DNA from: Akkermansia muciniphila
GTDB taxonomy: Bacteria; Verrucomicrobiota; Verrucomicrobiia; Limisphaerales; UBA9464
Direction of reading: 5' to 3'
Length of the DNA stretch: 33,406 nt
Assembly (NCBI GenBank): GCA_945898055.1
Contig: CAMDGV010000048.1
Location: 1 to 33,406, forward strand
In this document: piece by piece, positions 30,801-33,406 of the stretch
Layout: every line of letters begins with the position of its first letter
Position numbering within the stretch: position 1 is the first letter of the stretch
Position numbers and translations under genes: made by a program
Notes under the pieces: model-generated
What the model saw: only the letters and a program-made list of their open reading frames with translations
Databases searched by the model: none
What the model was told of the DNA's origin: nothing

Positions 30801-33406
30801 ACTTCAGCCACCGTCACCGTGAAGGTATTGGTCACACTGGCCACTCCATCACTCACCTTCACTCGCACCGTGTTTGTACTCGGGCCCTGCGCTTCCGTCG
30901 GGGTCCAGGCCACTGTGCCAACTGCGCTTACTGTCATATTAGTCGGTCCACTTACCAATCCGTAGGTCAAGACCTGAGCGGGTAAGTCGCTATCCTTCGC
31001 ACTCAAGATCAGTGCGAGAAGCGCCAATTCATTCACTACCCTCGGAGCAATCGACGCAAAGATCGGGGCCACGTTCGCTCCAGTCACCGTCACCGTGAAT
31101 CCGTTGGTCACACTCGCAAAGCCATCACTCACCTTCACTAGCACGTTCGTTGCCATCGGTCCCTGCGCTCCTGAGGGTGTCCATGTCAGTGCACCACCGG
31201 CACTCACCGTCATTCCAGCGGGGCCTCTTACCAGACCGTAGGTCAGCGTTTGGACCGGTACATCACTATCCGTCGCACTCAATGCCACCGAGAGGAGTGA
31301 CAGTTTATTTACGGTCTTCGGAGCAATCGCTGCCAAAATCGGTGCCACGTTCACTTCAGCCACCGTCACCGTGAAGGTATTGGTCACACTCGCCACTCCA
31401 TCACTCACCTTCACTCGCACCGTATTACCGCTCGGGCCCTGCGCTTCCGTCGGGGTCCATGCCACTATGCCACCGGCGCTTACTGTCATATTAGTCGGTC
31501 CACTTACCAATCCGTAGGTCAAGGTCTGAGCGGGTCGATCACTATCCGTAGCATTCAAGGTCACAGAGAGAAGCGCCAATTCATTCACTGCCTTCGGAGC
31601 AATCGCCGCAAAGATCGGGGCCACGTTCGCTTCAGTCACCGTCACCGTGAATCCGTTGGTCACACTGGCCACCCCATCACTCACCCTTACTAGCACGTTC
31701 GTCGCCATCGCCCCCTGCCCTCCTGAGGGTGTCCATGTCAAGGCACCACCCTTCACCGTCATTCCAGCGGGGCCTCTTACCAGAGAGTAGGTCAGCGTTT
31801 GGACCGGTACGTCGCTATCCGTCGCACTCAAAGCCACAAAGAGGAGTGCCAGTTTATTTACGGTCTTCGGAGCAATCGCTGCAAAGCTCGGAGCGACGTT
31901 CGCTTCAGTCACCGTCACCGTGAAGGTATTGGTCACACTCGCCACTCCATCACTCACCTTCACTAGCACATTGGTGACCATGGGCCCTTGGGCTTCTGTT
32001 GGGGTCCAAACTAAGGCTCCGTTACCGCTCACTGTCATCCCCACAGGGCCACGGACCAATCCGTAGGTCAACGTCTGGACCGGTACGTCGCTATCCTTCG
32101 CACTCAAGACCACTGAGAGAGGCACCAACTCTGCCACCGTCCTCGAAGGTACCTGTGCAAAGCTCGGAGCGACGTTCGATTCAGTCACCGTCACCGCGAA
32201 GGTATTGGTCACACTCGCCACTCCATCACTCACCTTCACTAGCACATTGGTGACCATGGGCCCTTGGGCTTCTGTTGGGGTCCAAGCTAAGGCTCCGCTA
32301 CCGCTCACTGTCATCCCCACCGGGCCACGGACCAATCCGTAGGTCAACGTCTGGACCGGTATGTCACTATCCGTCGCACTCAAAGCCACAACGAGGAGTG
32401 CCAGTTTATTTACGGTCTTCGGAGCAATCGCTGCAAAGCTCGGGGCGACGTTCGCTTCAGTCACCGTCACCGTGAAGGTATTGGTCACACTGGCCACTCC
32501 ATCACTCACCTTCACTAGCACAGTGGTGACCATGGGCCCTTGGACTTCTGTTGGGGTCCAAGCTAAGGCTCCGTTACCGCTCACTGTCATCCTCACCGGG
32601 CCACGGACCAATCCGTAGGTCAACGTCTGGACCGGTACGTCGCTGTCCTTCGCACTCAGGACCACTGAGAGAGGCACCAACTCTGCCACCGTCCTCGAAG
32701 GCAACTCTGCAAAACTCGGGGCGACGTTCGCTTCAGTCACCGTCACCGTGAAGGTATTGGTCACACTAGCTTTCCCATCACTCACCTTCACTAGCACAGT
32801 GGTGACCATGGGCCCTTGGGCTTCTGCCGGTGTCCAAACCAAGTCTCCACCCGCACTCACCGTCATTCCAGCGGGACCTTGCACTAGCCCGTAGGTCAAG
32901 ACCGGAGCTGGCACGTCACTATCTGCTCCAATTAACTTTACCGATAGGACCGTCAACTCATTAACTACTGGATTCGCAATCAGTGCTAAGGTCGGAGGGG
33001 TATTTACCGGTGGCACATTTGATAAGTAGGTCAGTGAAAATCCGGTAAATAGCCCTAAATTAAAACTATTTGGGCTTAAAGCGGCCTCGTCCACGGGCAC
33101 CGTGTAACTGAAGCTTTTTGATCCAGCCGCGGTTGCCGTCGCCGGCAGGGTCCCAGCCGTCAAAGCCTCTGAGGCCTGAGTCCAACTGGCAAACACCGCG
33201 CTGTCCCACACCCGCACAGTCAAAATCACAGAGGATCCCGGTGCAACACCGTCCATGATTCGATCATTGCTGCCACCATTACTGGTCGGCACCCACGAAC
33301 CTGCCAACGTCGGCGAAGTCACCGGCCGAAAATCCATCACCGGTCCCAATTCCTTCGCCGCTGCACCGTAAACAATCTGAGCCTTCCAGTTCGACCCCAG
33401 TACCGA

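Overview
The window looks like chromosomal DNA of a PVC-superphylum bacterium, most likely a Verrucomicrobiota member of the Limisphaerales/Pedosphaera type. That placement is an inference from gene content. The signs are a Pirellula/Verrucomicrobium-type heme-binding CxxCH protein, a paired DUF1549/DUF1553 and DUF1501 operon, two pseudopilins with the [17 protein letters not shown]-type start, a DUF5069 protein, and a giant Ig-like repeat protein ending in a formylglycine-generating-enzyme (FGE/SUMF1-like) domain. Many genes lack an obvious Shine-Dalgarno sequence, so several start sites are uncertain.

Layout. Positions 1-610 hold the end of a RAYT-like transposase and a small proline-rich ORF on the opposite strand with a strong ribosome binding site. 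Positions 609-6514 are a two-gene plus-strand operon: a 1,699-residue exported fusion (isochorismatase-like, ThuA-like, sugar-binding-like, PVC dehydrogenase-like, HEAT and cytochrome c modules), overlapping by 4 bases with a pseudopilin. Positions 6674-10640 hold a REP-like hairpin, a DUF5069 gene (minus), an M20 amidohydrolase, a family 4-like glycosyltransferase and a Nudix hydrolase. Positions 10872-15848 are a minus-strand block: tRNA-Val, a holin-4-like membrane protein, an L,D-transpeptidase, a possible 45-residue ORF, psd-pssA (phosphatidylethanolamine synthesis), a LysE-type exporter and an isolated nuoA. Positions 15957-20321 are plus strand: a methyltransferase, a DUF2007-like protein, a second pseudopilin and a secreted double alpha/beta hydrolase. 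Positions 20388-24207 (minus) are the DUF1549/DUF1553 cytochrome protein and the DUF1501 protein. Positions 24381-26037 (plus) are a STAS protein and a DusB-like tRNA-dihydrouridine synthase. Positions 26125-28979 (minus) are polyphosphate kinase and a small carboxylesterase. Positions 29033-33406 (minus) are the Ig-repeat/FGE protein, which runs off the right edge, a hairpin-rich non-coding segment after it, and an orphan single Ig-like repeat.

Themes. The CxxCH fusion, the DUF1553/DUF1501 pair, the secreted hydrolase and the pseudopilins fit the exported polysaccharide- or sulfated-glycan-degrading repertoire of this group, but no substrate can be read from the sequence. psd, pssA, L,D-transpeptidase and the holin-like protein form an envelope cluster.

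The most unusual part is 29316-29680. The FGE domain ends in a C-type-lectin-like segment whose codons resemble a diversity-generating retroelement variable region. Five bases after its stop codon is an imperfect palindrome with one perfect attC-like core site. Then comes a roughly 180-base segment rich in stem-loops, one of them a six-pair stem capped by a GNRA tetraloop, before homology to the Ig-like repeats resumes. No reverse transcriptase, template repeat or integrase is present in the window.
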